A stretch of 64,000 nt of DNA from Cardiocondyla obscurior (lineage: Eukaryota; Arthropoda; Insecta; Hymenoptera; Formicidae). Shown piece after piece: positions 39,313 to 53,489 of the stretch. Position 1 is the first letter of the stretch; every line of letters starts with the position of its first letter. The notes beneath the pieces are model-generated. The model did not search any database. It saw nothing but the letters and a program-made list of their open reading frames with translations, and had not been told where the DNA came from. The translations under genes were made by a program, and so were the position numbers. The stretch is from NCBI RefSeq assembly GCF_019399895.1, contig NC_091873.1, positions 3,356,001 to 3,420,000 of the forward strand, written 5' to 3'.

Positions 39313-41589
39313 GTAAGTTCCATGATTTTTTTATACTTTGCAATTGCGCGCGTATGGTTTGTTTTAGTATATTTAAATCTTGGAATTAAATTTTATCTGG
39401 CGGCACTCGAAAATTGGCCGCAAATGGGTTAATCGATACTATAAATATCATCGGCGTTAATTTTCTATAAGATTTTTTTGATTTTTTCAAACGAGTTTAG
39501 CGTGGCTTCGTGCCGATCAATAATGGGAATTACTAGCAATGTAAATCGTGCGTGCGTGTGCGAAGAAGTGATGTCGAAAAATAAAGTCGCTTCGCGCCGA
39601 TGCGCGCGATACGCCGGCCGGTGGCGCATAAATTTCGTCCGGAATAAATTCTTTCGGCCCATTATCGGTTGGGTGTTCAAATGGACGCCGCGATATCGGC
39701 GACTAATTGAATTGCGCCCGCGTCGCCATCGACTACCGACGCTGTGTGTTCCGATGTACTTTGGTACGGATCGGCCGCGCGCACGCAACGCGCGCGTAAA
39801 GTAGCGTAAAACCGGGCGTTCACGCGTAAAGTAAAAATTTCACCTAACTTTCGCGCAAAGCCGCGCATAGTTTGGCTGAATCGCCCGGAGCGAACACACA
39901 CAGCCCCGCGCTACCTCTTCTGCCGCAACACCTGCTTGTTTATCCGCGGTGGCCATGGCTTCCGGTAATTAACGGAACGCTTATTCCCGTCACACGCGTG
40001 TAAATAATTTAGCGTTTTAATAAGTGCGTTTTTTTTTTCCTTTTTTTCTTTTTTTTTGCACTCGCGCTGACCGATATGGCAATCTGTGACGAGACTCGTA
40101 GGAATATAAATATATGTATGAGCGCACGTTCAAATGCTTGCATAATTTATAAATTTATATATACAATTTTTTTATAATTATAAAATTATGTATGTTTTTT
40201 AATAATAGTATATATTCCGCTCACGTTCACGTGTGTACACATATTTATGATAGTATCGCGTGATATCTAGACGCGTTGCGAGAATAGCCGGAAATACGCG
40301 AATAAACGCATTCACACGCGATGATGACCCGTTTAGGTTTTACGACGATATTCCCGAGAGATTTCTTTTTCGAGAGGACAAGTCAAAAGACTACTTCCTC
40401 CTCCCCGTGTCGCCGGGGCGGATTTTGCACGGTAAGACATGTATTTCGATTGATCTGTCAAAATCAATTTCAAAGCTCGCAGGCGTAAAGTGGGTTTTAC
40501 GGGGCTCGGGAACGGTACCCGATTTGCAGTTTCTCGCGCGGAACACGCGTAAACGTTGGATGCAGCCTCGGACAAGCGTATAACGTTACGTCTTAAGAAA
40601 TCGTATCTCGGTTCTCGCCCCTTTCTTCCCCCCTTCCCCGTTCATCGGCGCGCGTAGCATCCGGATACATTGAATCGATAAATTCCAAGCAACGCTTAAC
40701 TCTCGGAAAGCCAACCGCAATTCAATTACCGTGCCAAATTTCGGTCAAGTTACCTTCACAAACGGGCGCCGCGTAACATTGTTTCATCTCGCGACGGATG
40801 TTTTTTAGTCATGCGCTGCGATAGATTGATCGACGATCCGAGCGATGTGCATTAATACATCCTGACGTTGTTCATTGATATATGCGATATTAATTCAGGG
40901 TAATACGGTCGATTGTAAAGGGGAACGGTAAAAAGGGCACGAGGCTCGGGGTACAACGACCTCGTAAAGCGCGCGCGGAGCAGGCTCGAGGGGGAACCAC
41001 GAGGGAGGGAATATTTTTACACCCGTTTTCGGAGGTAAGGACGGTTGCAGGCAGTGCGTGTGATCACGGGGGTGGAAAAGATGACCCCCATCGCTGGCCG
41101 CATAAGTCAATTTCGCCGCCATCGCCCGGAACCTGTAACAAATCGCTCGTATCGCCCCGTCCCCGGTTCGTTTCGACAACGCCGAAAGGATCGAGGGCAC
41201 GGGGCGCGTTTATGGCATGGAAAATCAATCGTCCACTTGCCAGGCTTGCGTCCCTTCGCCCTCGCCCCTCTCTTTTCCGGATTTACGTCCCCTCGACGAA
41301 AGCACCCCCGGGTCGTCCTTTGAATCTGCCCTTACAAATATACCGTCCACACGCCCTTAAACGCCATCCCCTCTTCCTCTGGTTACGTACAAGGATGCAA
41401 TCTATAAACGGAATAAATTATGTACCCCGATGGGTCCCGTTTCGTTTCGGTGCACAGAAATGAAGCACGCCGGCCCGACATGCGGATGAATATAAACGTG
41501 CGTTCTGGAGTCGCGTAAAACGTCGAGATTAAAGCGGATCTTCTTAAATTGAAACAAGATTTAAAATGTACAAATTTTGCGATTCAATG

Positions 41590-41611
41590 TTTTTTTTTTT
41601 TTTTTTTTTTT
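41590..41611. repeat. T22 homopolymer
   Basis: 22 consecutive T. No acceptor follows directly. Confidence 0.9.
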
Positions 41612-42249
41612 CCGAAATGTTGCCGGAAGACGCGCACTCGTAGTAAAAACACTGGTCGACCCAGTAGACCCCAACTTGTTACTTCCTCGAATCGAAAAAG
41701 TGTCAGCCAAGAATTGATGTATCTATTTTATGCGCGTTATTTTTAAAACTGCAAAGTTAACAAAGGTTTACTCGTGACTCGCGCACTTGTTACAAATGCC
41801 ATTGATACAAAAAAGAATTTGTCGACGCATCAAATCTGTATCACGATCCATCACGCAGGATTCATAAATCAATGTGCGTCGCGGCGGCGTTTAAATCTGA
41901 CAATGCTAATCTCTTAAATACATCGGCGTGTAGCTCTCGAAAATTAAGTTTCAGTTCGCTTTCCACCATCGTCGACCGGCTGTGCGACTGGTGTTTGCTG
42001 AGGGTACGAAATTATTCCCGACATCGTTGAGCGCAAATAATACATACCGAGTGCATCTCGATTCGCATGAATATTAATAGCGTCGTTGAATAGTGAGACA
42101 CGTAAAACACAGAAAATAACGCCGGAGGATCGAAAGAAGAGATTCAAATCTATTTCGCGTGACAGCTACGTGATATTTTATACCTACGCGAAAAGGGGAT
42201 AAAATGCATCAAGAGATTGCGCGGGATATTATTATCGATACCGCGATAC

Positions 42250-42289
42250 GATATATGTATACGTATATATATATATTATATGTATATAT
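42250..42289. repeat. (AT)n microsatellite, interrupted
   Basis: AT and GTAT repeats. Confidence 0.9.
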
Positions 42290-42951
42290 CGCTAATGATA
42301 TTAAAAACTTGGACTTTGACTTACGCGCTACACACGTTAATGGACACGCTAATTAGACGTTCCGGCTGACGTTATTAACTCCGGGTGGGAGAATTTTACA
42401 TTCCCGCGCGTGTGTATACTTGCACATACGGCGGATTTCGTGTGACTGATCGTGGCGCAACAACGGATAACATATGCAGAAAGTTCCAGGCTTGTCGCCA
42501 ACTTACGTTTACAATTAATTCAGAGGATTCGTGATATCCGATGTGGTGTAAAAGCGACATGAAGTACGAGCGTGCTGGAGCCGAGCGTACTTCGCAAAAC
42601 AGCACTTACACGCGACGTCATAATTAAGGAGTAAGAATAGCCGTGTACCGCCGCGTAGAAACACATTTCTTCGCGGGCATTCGGGCACGTCGCGGGGGTT
42701 TACTGAATTTCAAATTAGCAATCAGAGGTAGCGATCCACGACGATCGTTTTTGCAACGGCACAAACGACGCCCCGCCGCGCCGTATAAAATGTCTCTCGC
42801 CCGGTTACAAAATATTTTCTAGGAATAGCGGAGAAATTGAGCCCGCAGTCAGGCGGCATAAAATGATTCTGCATCGCGTGAATTATTCAAGACAATATTC
42901 TCTGTAATGCGACGGAACGCATTTCCTGGGACGCGACGGAATTCAGGATTA

Positions 42952-42975
42952 CCGCGAAGAACCGCGAAGAACCGT
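42952..42975. repeat. 10-bp tandem repeat, 2.4 copies
   Basis: The unit ACCGCGAAGA is repeated twice plus four bases. Confidence 0.7.
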
Positions 42976-44799
42976 AAGTCTCTCATGAATCTCTCGGAGG
43001 TAGCACACGTCCTATGCTAACAATAAGTCCCGATTTTTCGACCTATCGACTGCCATTACATAACGCGCGCCATTGAGTCCTAAATTAATGTTACATCGTC
43101 CGCGACGTGAATTCTAAAAAAAAAAAAAAATAGCGCTCCCTCGAAATATCTCCGTTCTACGATTAGCGGTTTCAACGTCGAGTCGCGCTGTCCGGGCAAC
43201 ACTTTTATCGGAGCAACTTGCGACGTGCATCATTGAGTACGCAAACGGAAACAAATCCGGCGTCGATTCCATCGAACGGAACATCGCGCCGCGGAGGTTA
43301 CGCTTTTCGTTGTGCATTTTCATCCCGCTGTTTCAGAATCGGGCGTAAAAGTCAGCGAACGAGATTCCTCAAGCTCCGAGAAAGATTCCCGGCGAGAGAA
43401 ACGTGTTCCCTCGCACGTGGCAAATATCAAACTTATCTGGAGATGTTTGAACACAGCCCGCGGGAAGTTTGTGCGCGGATTCGCAAATCTGGTGAAATTC
43501 AAATACTACGTTTTGATTACCCATAAAGTTCCTCGCCTGACATTGCCCGCGTACTTCCGCGGCCGCGCGTTAAAATTCGTCGCGGTCCACGGCCTTCGGA
43601 ATCGCGAGCGCAGTCGAGAGTTGGGCGTTACCAGTGTAATCGGCCAAATCGAAAATCTGCACGAATCCCCCCAGGTTTATTTCGCGCCGCTGTCTATACG
43701 CCGGCATGTGCAATTTCCTACGGAGCTCCAATTCCGCGAATCCCCGGCCCCATTTTCCGAGAATGCGGGAGATTAATTACGCAAATCGAGGACCGTCTGT
43801 AAAGTATTATCTCGCTCTTGCAGGGTTTGTTATCACGGGATGAGAAATGCTAATAAATGCCACTCTCAGCGCCCAAATGGTGCTGGCAGTGGTTGTTCGC
43901 GCAGAGTAAACTACGTTTCAAGGAAAGTTTGGCCAGGAACAGCGGGGTGGCACGACGCGCCGGGCGACCCGTTCCGAATTTTCCTTTCGTTTCGTAATTT
44001 ACGCCTTGGATAAGGCGCGCCACGTTGCTCCGCGACAAGGGGGAACGATAGGCAGCGGTGTACTTTCGAAACACGACGCGGTTTAAAAATTCACCCGGCT
44101 CGCGTCACGGGTCTCTCTCGCTCGCTTCCCCGGCGAAGCCTATATTAAAACTTTCCGCGGGATTCGCGAAGACGGACGACCCGCGCGGGTAACTCATTAC
44201 CCGTGATAAAGAAAGTCGCGTCGCGTGCACGTCATCCTAAAATAAAAATATCCCGAAACTTTTTCCCGCGCCGCGCTGTGAATGCTCGATTTCGCGCGCA
44301 CCGCTCCGCTGCCGTTTAATTAAAAAGAGATCCGCGGCGGCGAGTCGTCGAACACGAGAGAGAACACGTGGCTTTGGGGTTCCCGATACTCCCGCGGGAT
44401 TACGGTCATACGCGGCGAGACTTGGCAAGCGTGTCTGTCAAAACGCTTTTTTCCACTTTTGTCCCCACGGCCTGGCCACGGATTGCAATTGCCGCGCGAC
44501 AGCAATACTTCCATACATTCCGCCACTTCATACTCGTCATCTGCTCCCGCACTTTCATTGTATTGCCCGCGTTTCGATTATATCCGTAGGCGGAAAGGTC
44601 TCCTATCGAAAAAAAAAAAAAAAAGTCTGTCGCGCAAGCATTTCCGAATGCAGAAATTACGCCTTCGGAAAAGAGTTGGCGGATTTTCAAGAGAGATTTC
44701 CGTTATTAATTAAACACACGCGTGCGGTAATATCGAGATGAAATAAAACATTTTAATATGAAAACTCGTAATTAGCAATTTAATCATCGAGATTTCTCG

Positions 44800-44835
44800 T
44801 TATATACATATATATATATTTTTTTTTCTTTCTTT
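44800..44835. repeat. AT repeat merging into T tract
   Basis: (AT)n, then T9CTTTCTTTAG. Acceptor-like, but all frames close quickly. Confidence 0.8.
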
Positions 44836-45075
44836 AGAATAACGTAAAGTAGCTCCACGCACGATATCGCAGAAATTGATATTAACAAAACATTCTCTCG
44901 GAAAATGTGGAAAATATCATCCTGGCTTATGCTAATATTAATATTTTAGCACGTTGTTAACGTCACAATGCAAAGAAACGTGATGGGCGTAAAGATATGT
45001 TGGCGTACCGACATCGAGCGAAGAATTCGGTTCTCCGCAAGTCACGTCACATCGCGTGCGCTCCTTAATAGATCC

Positions 45076-45119
45076 ATTGTGCGGGATGCGACCCCTCGCA
45101 GGATCGCATCCCGCAGAAT
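45076..45119. repeat. Stem-loop, 16-bp stem with one mismatch
   Basis: The arm ATTGTGCGGGATGCGA pairs with TCGCATCCCGCAGAAT around a 12-nt loop. Eleven consecutive pairs are perfect. It is shorter than a usual miRNA precursor. It could act as a structured RNA element or be an incidental palindrome. Confidence 0.4.
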
Positions 45120-48100
45120 TTTACTGCGCGCTGTGACTCTCCGATATATTCTCGCGTTATCCTGCAGCATCACTCGGAATTAGATCGAATCGAGGGCGAG
45201 CATCCGCTCCTGCTGTCGTAAATTAAAATGCGAAAAGGCAGCGACAAATAAAGAAGCCGCATCGATAATATTGTATAAACAAAAATATTTGCGCGGGTTT
45301 TATGTACCCCCTTTCATTAATTCGGGCAAAAAAATCTCTATTCTTCTCAGCGCGTATTATTTTACGCAACTGAATTACCCTTTTCTCCGCAAGAAGACGG
45401 GAAATATTCGCCTGAAAACAATCGCGGCCGCGAAAATTTTCAGATAAATTACGATATTTGTGGCAATTATTATTATTTATCTTATTTTTTTTTTGTATTT
45501 CTTTTTTTTGCAAAGGTTTTACATATTTATCAGCTGCAAAATAAAGTGAGGTACAGGACAGCGTTGGCGAAGCGTTAGATAAACCGCACGAAAATTGCCG
45601 GTCTTTTTCGTATCCCTGAGAAATAACCGCGTAATGGAAAATATACTGTAATGCATTTACAGTAATTTTCGTTGATGATACTTTTTGTCCTTTATGCATG
45701 CTCGACGTTGTTTGTTAAAGTAATTGAGACATTTATTATGAAAATAGACCAAAATGACTCTATCATTAAATGTCTTTTCCTTCTAACATCGAGACCTAAA
45801 TATCTAATAAACCAATATAAAAGGATTATCGGAAAGCGTACTCTGTATCGGATAAACTAGCACGTGTAGAACCGTACATATGTGCGATCGATGGGAAAAA
45901 GTGGATATAACAATGAGACTTTATAATACGCGAAACACATTTAAACCGAGCGACAATTGGGAAGAGCGTCAGGCTCGCCGGCGGCCGATCTAATTAATCG
46001 TCGTTGTGAAAAAAAAGAGAGGAAAAAAAAAAAAGAAAACCCGGCATCGCGCAAAAACGTGGAAAATTAATCGATTATGCGCTTTACTCGCGATATCGCT
46101 TTGAGAGATTGCGCCGACGTGCGAAATTCACGGCGGAGATTTTCTTAATCGGGAATTACTGGATAAGGCGTAACTAATAGTACGTTCGCGACAGGTTGTC
46201 GATAACGACAGCCACCAATGCTTACCGGGGGGACTTAGCGTTAATTAGCAATCGAGCGGCCACGTCGCGATAGGTCCCTCGCGATAAAAATGCGCGGACT
46301 CTTCGCGCAAAAAGCAAGACGGGACGCGACCCCGATTCCAGGCGGACCTCGTTGGCCGGCACGGCGATTTAGCGTTACGGTTTTATCGTTCCGATTTCCG
46401 CGAACCGCTCGCTCGCGGCAAGAAACGTCGGCCGCGTCGCGATTATAATTTATTTGCAACGCCTATCGCGGAGAGGAACACGCGGAGAATGGACTTCCGG
46501 CCGCGACAAAAGATAATTACGGGCCGACTGCTGCACGCCAATTACGAGACAACTCTGACCGCGAAGGTTAGCCGGGGCTCGGCAAATGGCAGGGAAACAC
46601 CGGGAAATGCGAAGGAATCACGGCATAATTATAGATTTTAAAGGGGTGGCATACGGGACCCGCCGCGCGCGCTTCCGCGTCATAAATAATACAACTGCTA
46701 TCGCTGTTCGGCGTCATAAATGAGCCCAAGCTTTTATGTTACACCGTAGTTGAGAACGGCCCTCGCGGTAATTACGGAGTTACAGGCCATTATGACCCGA
46801 GGAGAGGGAGGGATAGGAGGGCAGCGCACCACGATGACGATAATAAATAAAACGAGTATACAACAAGCTGTGCCGAGCGTCACCTTCGCGCACCCCCGCA
46901 AAATTAGACGTTACTTGCACGCTATTCCTCTGTATCGCGCAATTAAAAAGACTCGCTCGAGTCAAATAGCCCTGTGTAAACTCGCCGCGGCGGATATCGT
47001 TTCGTCAGAAACACGAGTCACGGAGCGAAGAGAACAAAACGCCCTGCCTGGACGACTGATGGGAATGTATTATCAGCGTTTTATCGTCTCCCCCGATGCA
47101 TCCGTTTAAAATCGCGGCGAGACTCGGGCGTCGAGGCGCCGCAGTCTTTCATACCCGATAAGCATACGCGCGCGAAAATCCAGGATTGAAGGTCCGTGGA
47201 AAAAGTTTTATTTACCACGACGCGATCGCGGTAATCTAATAAAAGCATAACTCGGTCCGCGCGGAAGTACAATTCCAGATATTACGCGCAAACACGGGCT
47301 GTCCGCGGTAATAAACTGTAATGAACGAAACAGAAAATTGCAATTGCACGAAACGACGCGTGGATCAATATACTTAAATCTAATTCTCGTAAAGAGCACC
47401 GAAATGAAATCTGTTATTGAACCTTAACGCTCCCCCGATAGTATTTATATCAACCTATTTCGGAGATCGGTAACGAAATTGGAAAAAAAAAAAAGAGGAG
47501 ACAGAAACGGAGGTCGATTTCACAATTATATGCATCATTGGAGAATTGGAATTTTGGTTCAACGGTTTTGAAGGGCGCGATGCATTTCGCAAAAATTGTT
47601 ATGAACGTCCCGACCTCGATTTCGCGGCTTCTTAACTGGCGATGTAACGAGCAACGGGCGAATGAGTCATAAAGGCGCATTGATCCTAATTAAACGATAA
47701 TCCCAAACGTAAAGTACACCCCGGTCGAGGCAACGACTTAAACGTACAATAAATCGCGCGGCACGTTACTCCAAAGGAATTGCCTTTAGAATTTCGCAAA
47801 ATTACAGTTGAGATAACGACATTATGACCACTAGTTACAGTCGCAACGGCGCTTTTTAAGGGAGACGCACGCACACACAAAGCCGGCTTTTAATTATTTT
47901 ATCACCCAAATATTCGCGACGAATGAAGGCCACTGAGGCGAAAATATGCGCCCCGTAAATTTCTCGATTACGTAGACGAATCGCAATACAGGTTGATGTA
48001 ATTTCCGCCACGCATTATTTTGTACAATTTGTACAAAAGATACTTCTTGCGCGGTGGCATATTGCACAAAACTTGTTAAAGTGTCGTTTCGTTAACAACC

Positions 48101-48772
48101 GCATATCTCTGAAAATGACAAAATTGCAGCAATTGCCGCGAAAAGGTTTTCAGCGCTCGTACTTTTCGTTTTAACGAAATGGAAACGAAGTATATTACTT
48201 AACTCGCTCTAATTTCTCGAACGTTGATTGGCCCAGAATTAGAAAAACTATCGAGGCTGTCGAGCACGGCTGTTCCATTGTTCGAAACGGTTGCACGGGT
48301 GACGTGCCGCGGCGCAAAACATACGGTATTTGCCGCCGTTCTGAGATAACAGATAGGTCCGCGTATTTACGTACAATCCCTGTGGATTTGTACATATGTG
48401 TACGTGTGTGGTGGGCTCGGCGTGTGCGCTTACAATATACCAATAGAAATTCGACGATTAACGCTACCCGGATCATAATTCGATCATCCGTTTCAAAATA
48501 TGCGGTCGCCACGTGCAGAACTCGGAAAGTAACGTAGAGACTCCCACTGATAATCAAATTTTTAAGAAATACGTAGCAGCGCGGTGATGCAACTTATATT
48601 AAATGCCGAATAAACCAGCTCATATATGCACATCGTGCAACGGAATGCGATGGGAGGGAACTTTCAATTTGCGTACTTACTCCGAATGACTCGGGATTTA
48701 TTTCGACAAGTCGCAAATCACGCTACTTTTTTATTTTTTTTTTTATTTTCGCGATTACTCACAGCTGCCTAG

Positions 48773-49162
48773 GTCGATCTCTTTCCGTCTGATAATCAGC
48801 ATCCGCCACTGTACATTACCCGGCTATCGTTTCTTCGTCCTTTCAACTTGCATATCCCGGTTGACGGGTTTGCGGGGAAATTCCCAGCCGAAGTTGCCGA
48901 GGACTTCTCTCCGCGCGTCACGACGTCGCGCATCCTGCCTATTTCTCCACGTACGCCAGAAGGATGGGGCCGCCTAATCGTCCTCGAGAAATTCAATTTC
49001 GACGATGCCGATGGCCAGCCTAACTCCGAAAGACGCATTGGTATCCAGGTCAAAGACCTAACCTACCGCAGCTCTCTCTCGCGTAGTTCGCTTCGACCAA
49101 AACTGCCAGGCCACGGCGACGATCGATATACTCGCGTTCCGAGAAGCTCTCCTTCCGCGTGA
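48773..49162 (+). CDS. Possible 3'-terminal coding exon, 129 codons, unknown protein
   Basis: A strong T-rich tract (48727-48750) leads into CTCACAG (acceptor to 48765) and a second AG at 48772. From there a frame runs open for 129 codons to a TGA. The peptide has a balanced composition, unlike the Arg/Ser-rich shadows elsewhere. It starts VDLFPSDNQH, has a middle section GKFPAEVAEDF and GWGRLIVLEKFNFDDADG, and a Ser/Arg-rich tail. The opposite strand is also open for 85 codons over part of the same span. That weakens the case, because CpG-rich DNA gives paired open frames. Purines in first codon positions are not clearly enriched. No domain is recognised. Confidence 0.2.
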   Translation, partial: VDLFPSDNQHPPLYITRLSFLRPFNLHIPVDGFAGKFPAEVAEDFSPRVTTSRILPISPRTPEGWGRLIVLEKFNFDDADGQPNSERRIGIQVKDLTYRSSLSRSSLRPKLPGHGDDRYTRVPRSSPSA

Positions 49163-49430
49163 GCCCAAGAATCTCAAAACTTTCGCATCGATTTTCCTCG
49201 ATCGCGATAACGTGTCAGAGAATCGTCACGATCCCGGCCCCGGCGAGTGTACGACACCTTCGTGCGACCGCGGGATTAATTGCGTTCCGTGATAATCGTA
49301 CTCGTCGCGATTGGCAATGTCACACTTGGCGGGATATCGACCCCGTGATACGTGGAACGTTGAAAAATTACATCAGCACGCAACTTAATCAAGTCATAAC
49401 TTCTTTATCTCGGATAGGAAACGTTTTTCC

Positions 49431-49452
49431 TTTTTTTTTTTTTTTTTTTTTT
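49431..49452. repeat. T22 homopolymer
   Basis: 22 T followed by CTTTCTTTTATTCC. Confidence 0.9.
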
Positions 49453-50734
49453 CTTTCTTTTATTCCTTCGAGGCTCGAAATAAAACCCGATATCCGTGTA
49501 AAAAGTTAACGGTTTCGAAGATAAATGATATTTTCTAAACGAGTTCTACCAAAATTAACCAACCCAGGTCTTCTCAATGAAATTTCTAATTGAAGGAACC
49601 TAGAGAACTTAAGCACGGTTTTTATTACAAATTTCCATTTATCTTTGGGCGGTTCCGACAGCCGCGATTTCGACGTTACGGATATTCAATTTCCGCAGCG
49701 TAGCGTCGTAAAATCGAATGCTCTACATTCTCAAAGATTATAGTCGCGACAGACGACGTTTAGGAAGACGCCACGATAATAACGTTTGATAACATCGCGG
49801 ATGAAAATAATTTCAAAGCGGGGTCGTCCGAGGTGGGTGCGCATCGACGTGCGTTTGACGTTGGCGGATTATACGCCTTACATAAAGTGCGAACTCGGCC
49901 GGCTTATTTACGCGCCAGAGCGCTAACTGCCGAGTATACGGAACGTCTTTTGCATTTTCAATGAAGTTGTCGGGCGCAACGCCTACGGTATACCGCCGGT
50001 TAAGTGAGAACAACGACAGCGGGACAAATTATTCTAACGCACGCCACGTCCGCGCCCTAGACGACGCCGGGGGTATGCCCGCGAAAATTGCACGGGCGAC
50101 GATACACGCAATCAATATAAACGCGCCGCGGATCGGCACGTCTAACGACGGGGGGAGGGTCGAAAATTTTCACGCGGCCGGTATTTCGTTTCTGTTCGCC
50201 ACTGGTGCCCGCCCTTCTTCCCCGCTGACTCTCGTTACCGAAATACAACATTTATTTCACCACGCGGGATTGCGGCTAATTGCGAAATTAGTTTCGGATT
50301 TTCGTGCACCCCGCCACGGCCGTCATCCGGTATGTTCCGCGCGACCCAAAAGCCCAATTCATGACAAAATAAATTTATTCCGTGGCCGAATCCACGCCGC
50401 GGTAGGTACATATTCCGCCCGTCTAATTTCTGTCACTGACGAATTCCATTAACCGCTTTGAAACATTTAGAACGACCGAATTCTCGGACGTGGATCTTTC
50501 GAACGGAAAATCGATACCGCTGATTTCCATAGCCGATGAGGAAGTGCGCCCACATTCCCTGCCCGGATCGTGATCGACTTCGGTTTCCGTGCCGTCGTGC
50601 TCTTAACCAACCAGCGGGACAGCGGTTACGCGACAGTAAATTCTTGCGTGGTTCGAGAATACGTAATTGGCCAATACACGAAGGAACGAGGTCGAAGGGT
50701 AAGCGAGAGAAGGGAAAAGGATGAAAAGAGAGCG

Positions 50735-50800
50735 GAAGGAAGGAAGGAAGGAAGAAAGACAGGCAGAGAGAGAGAGAGAGAGAATGAGAGAGATACAGAG
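50735..50800. repeat. (GGAA)n and (AG)n repeats
   Basis: About five GGAA units at 50735-50753 and (AG)n at 50764-50800 with interruptions. Confidence 0.9.
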
Positions 50801-53489
50801 AACAGAGCGGTGTCTGTATAGAAATATGGACGGCGGGCTTTCCGACAGCGCGGTAATACTGGACCATAGCAAATGTAGCCGTTAATTGCAATTCCCATTT
50901 ACACGAAAGTCGGATGTACGGATATAGCGGCGCGTATGTAGCAGCGTGTTACGCGTTCACGCGACTATGCGAGGATGCGGTGCCGGCGGCGCGCGTGTTA
51001 CGGGTGCTCGTACTTATGCACGTAGGTACGCCGCATACCTTAGGTCTAATTCGCAGGGCGCGGTACCACTATCTCTTCCGTGCCACGACCTTTCTTCCGC
51101 GCGCACACGGTTCATTTATCCCGCTGGCGCTCGACCGAATTGCGCCGGGCGTTACATTTCGGGTGCAGCGCGATGTGTCCCGCCCCGTAAGTGTTCATTA
51201 AAGCCAACGGTATTTCGTAGAAATGTTAACGCGACGAACGTTGGCGACGACGACGGCGACGACGAAGGTAAATTTATCGGAAGCGGGGAAGGATGCCGGG
51301 TCCCAACGACGGGGGTGGATAGCGCAGCGTGGCCGGGCGCGGTTTCCGCGTGCGTCCCCGACGGTTTGACACGCATTAATTAATGGTCCAGCGCTATCTG
51401 GGTTACGCGTTGATTCATAATTAATCTACAGGACGATAACGTAGCATTTAATATTCGCATACGTCGCCGGTGCACGCGCGCGGATGAAAAATGTGCGCCG
51501 CGCGTCGCGCGGCACCGTCATTACGATGCCGGCCGAAAATCATCATCAATCCGTATATCGCCGGCGGGTCGCGCTTTCCACCCTGTCGGGCACGATGACG
51601 TTCTACATGCGCCGATCAATCAGTAACGCCGGCAATCACGCGCGACGCTAAGTTAATACCGTCTCGCGTTGCCATTACGGGCGCACGCAACATTTCCCGC
51701 GACATTTTCACCGCGCTGTAAGAATAGCGCCTCGGTGGCCGACTTGGCGCACATCGGCAAGGAGATACAAATTGAAAAATGTGAACTCGACTCCCGACCG
51801 TCGAGCTTGAGAACGCAGCTCGGCGGCGTCTTCTTCCACGAAGTAACATCCACTTTTGCTCTGACTCGCCTTTATGCGTTCCGCTACCTGGGCGAAACCC
51901 GGTAGGAAGCGAAATAGGACATTGTAAAATTCCCCGAACGACCTTTGCACCGATTGCGGGATTTAAACGACTACCGACTACGCCGTTGCGAGGACCCGTC
52001 GACTTTCTTCCGGGACGCGTTTCCCGGGCCGTATTTCTCATTAACGACACGCAAAACATCCCGGGCTCTCTTTTACAGCGCCGCGCATGCTTCCCGATCG
52101 ATATTAATTCCCGGATATCTCTTCAATGCGATATACGCCGAGAGGTACTTTCGCGCTTACGCCGAACGTGTTAATGAAAACTAAATAGTGTGTCTATTAT
52201 CTTCTCCGCCTCTGTAGCGCGGAATTAATTCAGAGATAATACGATCTTATCGTATTCGAGAAATGCCCTCGAAAAATCACAAGTTTATAGAGCTTACGAA
52301 AGGAAATTAACGACGCGTGGAATAAAATTTTACGAAAATAAAAAAATTAGAAAATTAAAAAGTTAAAAAAACTTAACAAGGACAAATTAATGGGTTTGAA
52401 TGCACAGTGACACGTGAATACGATGTAATTATACACAGGTCCATAAATGATATCCATGGCAGATTGATGGGGCAGATTAACGGTTAAATATGACAATATG
52501 TAAATACATTAATGGCATAAAGTTTATGAATATTATTCCCGGCAGATTGATAGAATAACGAGAACACCGGTGTCGCAGTTCGTTATTCCGACGGGTCGGA
52601 TTAATCCGAAAAGTCGAGACGATTCGCCGGGGAGAATAAATGCGCTGTATAATTCTTTTATTTCTCGCCAAACGAGATATTCGCGAATTTTCATTATCAT
52701 TATAACCGCACGTACGTTAAGAATTCAGACCATATATTTCCGCGTATTTGCGCTAGCGCGGAAAGTCCATCGCGAACGTTAATTAACGTTTTCACAATTT
52801 CCCGGCTATGAGTTTGCGCCGGTCAACCCGGAAAAGCCTTGCACAATCGAACTTTTGTAACGAGGCTTTCGATTTTCTACCAACGGTTGCTTTGTCGGTA
52901 CGGGCCCGGCTTCAAATTTTTTTCATTCCCGTTTATTTGCAACTTTACGCGTATTATTACCCTCCCCCGTCCGAATGCACAATTTCAAATATGCAGAATG
53001 TTGATGCACACCCACCTCTCGCCCTCCCCCTCCCCCTCTGCACGACGAAAACGGTCGATACAACATTTATAGCCCGTGCGGCGAACGGGAGTCAATGGCA
53101 GCATTTCTCCGCGAGACTATATTTACGACCGGCGATCGAAAGGTTGAAGTAATTTTGATGTCACCGTCTCTCGCGTTGAATAGCCGGGAGAACGCAGTCC
53201 GTGTTTACCGGAAGTCGCTATAGTACCTTTCCCCCTCTCCCCCTCTCGGTAACTTCTTGCGTAGAGTCGCTATTTTCTTAGCACTAAAAATAACTCATTT
53301 TCTCTTTCTCTCTCTCAGTATCGATACTTATTTTTATGTCCGTATTTTTACATCCTTAATATTACATAAGTTGCAATAAAGATGGTATCGGGGGCGCGAG
53401 ACCCCACCGGTTTATCGAGCAAGCATCCGACAATAGCCGTGCACACCGTGATCTTAGAACTAGATCTAGATACCAGGACGCGTACTCAC

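Larger units (their letters stand above)
39313..48726. other. Non-coding region
   Basis: After the donor at 39312 no convincing further plus-strand exon was found. A T-rich acceptor-like site occurs at about 39366, only 54 bases on. AT islands lie at 40080-40250 and 44710-44950. The minus-strand segment below 41135 begins with TTTGTTACAG and an open frame, but has no matching donor. Confidence 0.5.
49163..53489. other. Non-coding region, presumed intron of the minus-strand gene
   Basis: It lies directly downstream of the donor at 53489 on the minus strand. It holds the GGAA/AG repeats at 50735-50800, an AT-rich island at 52250-52560, and C-runs at 53011-53040 and 53228-53250 (G-rich on the minus strand). 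No second exon was recognised. Confidence 0.4.

Noticed and set aside
43207..43218. CGGAGCAACTT resembling the end of exon B
   Set aside because: No further similarity to the unit, no donor after it and no acceptor/exon C downstream.
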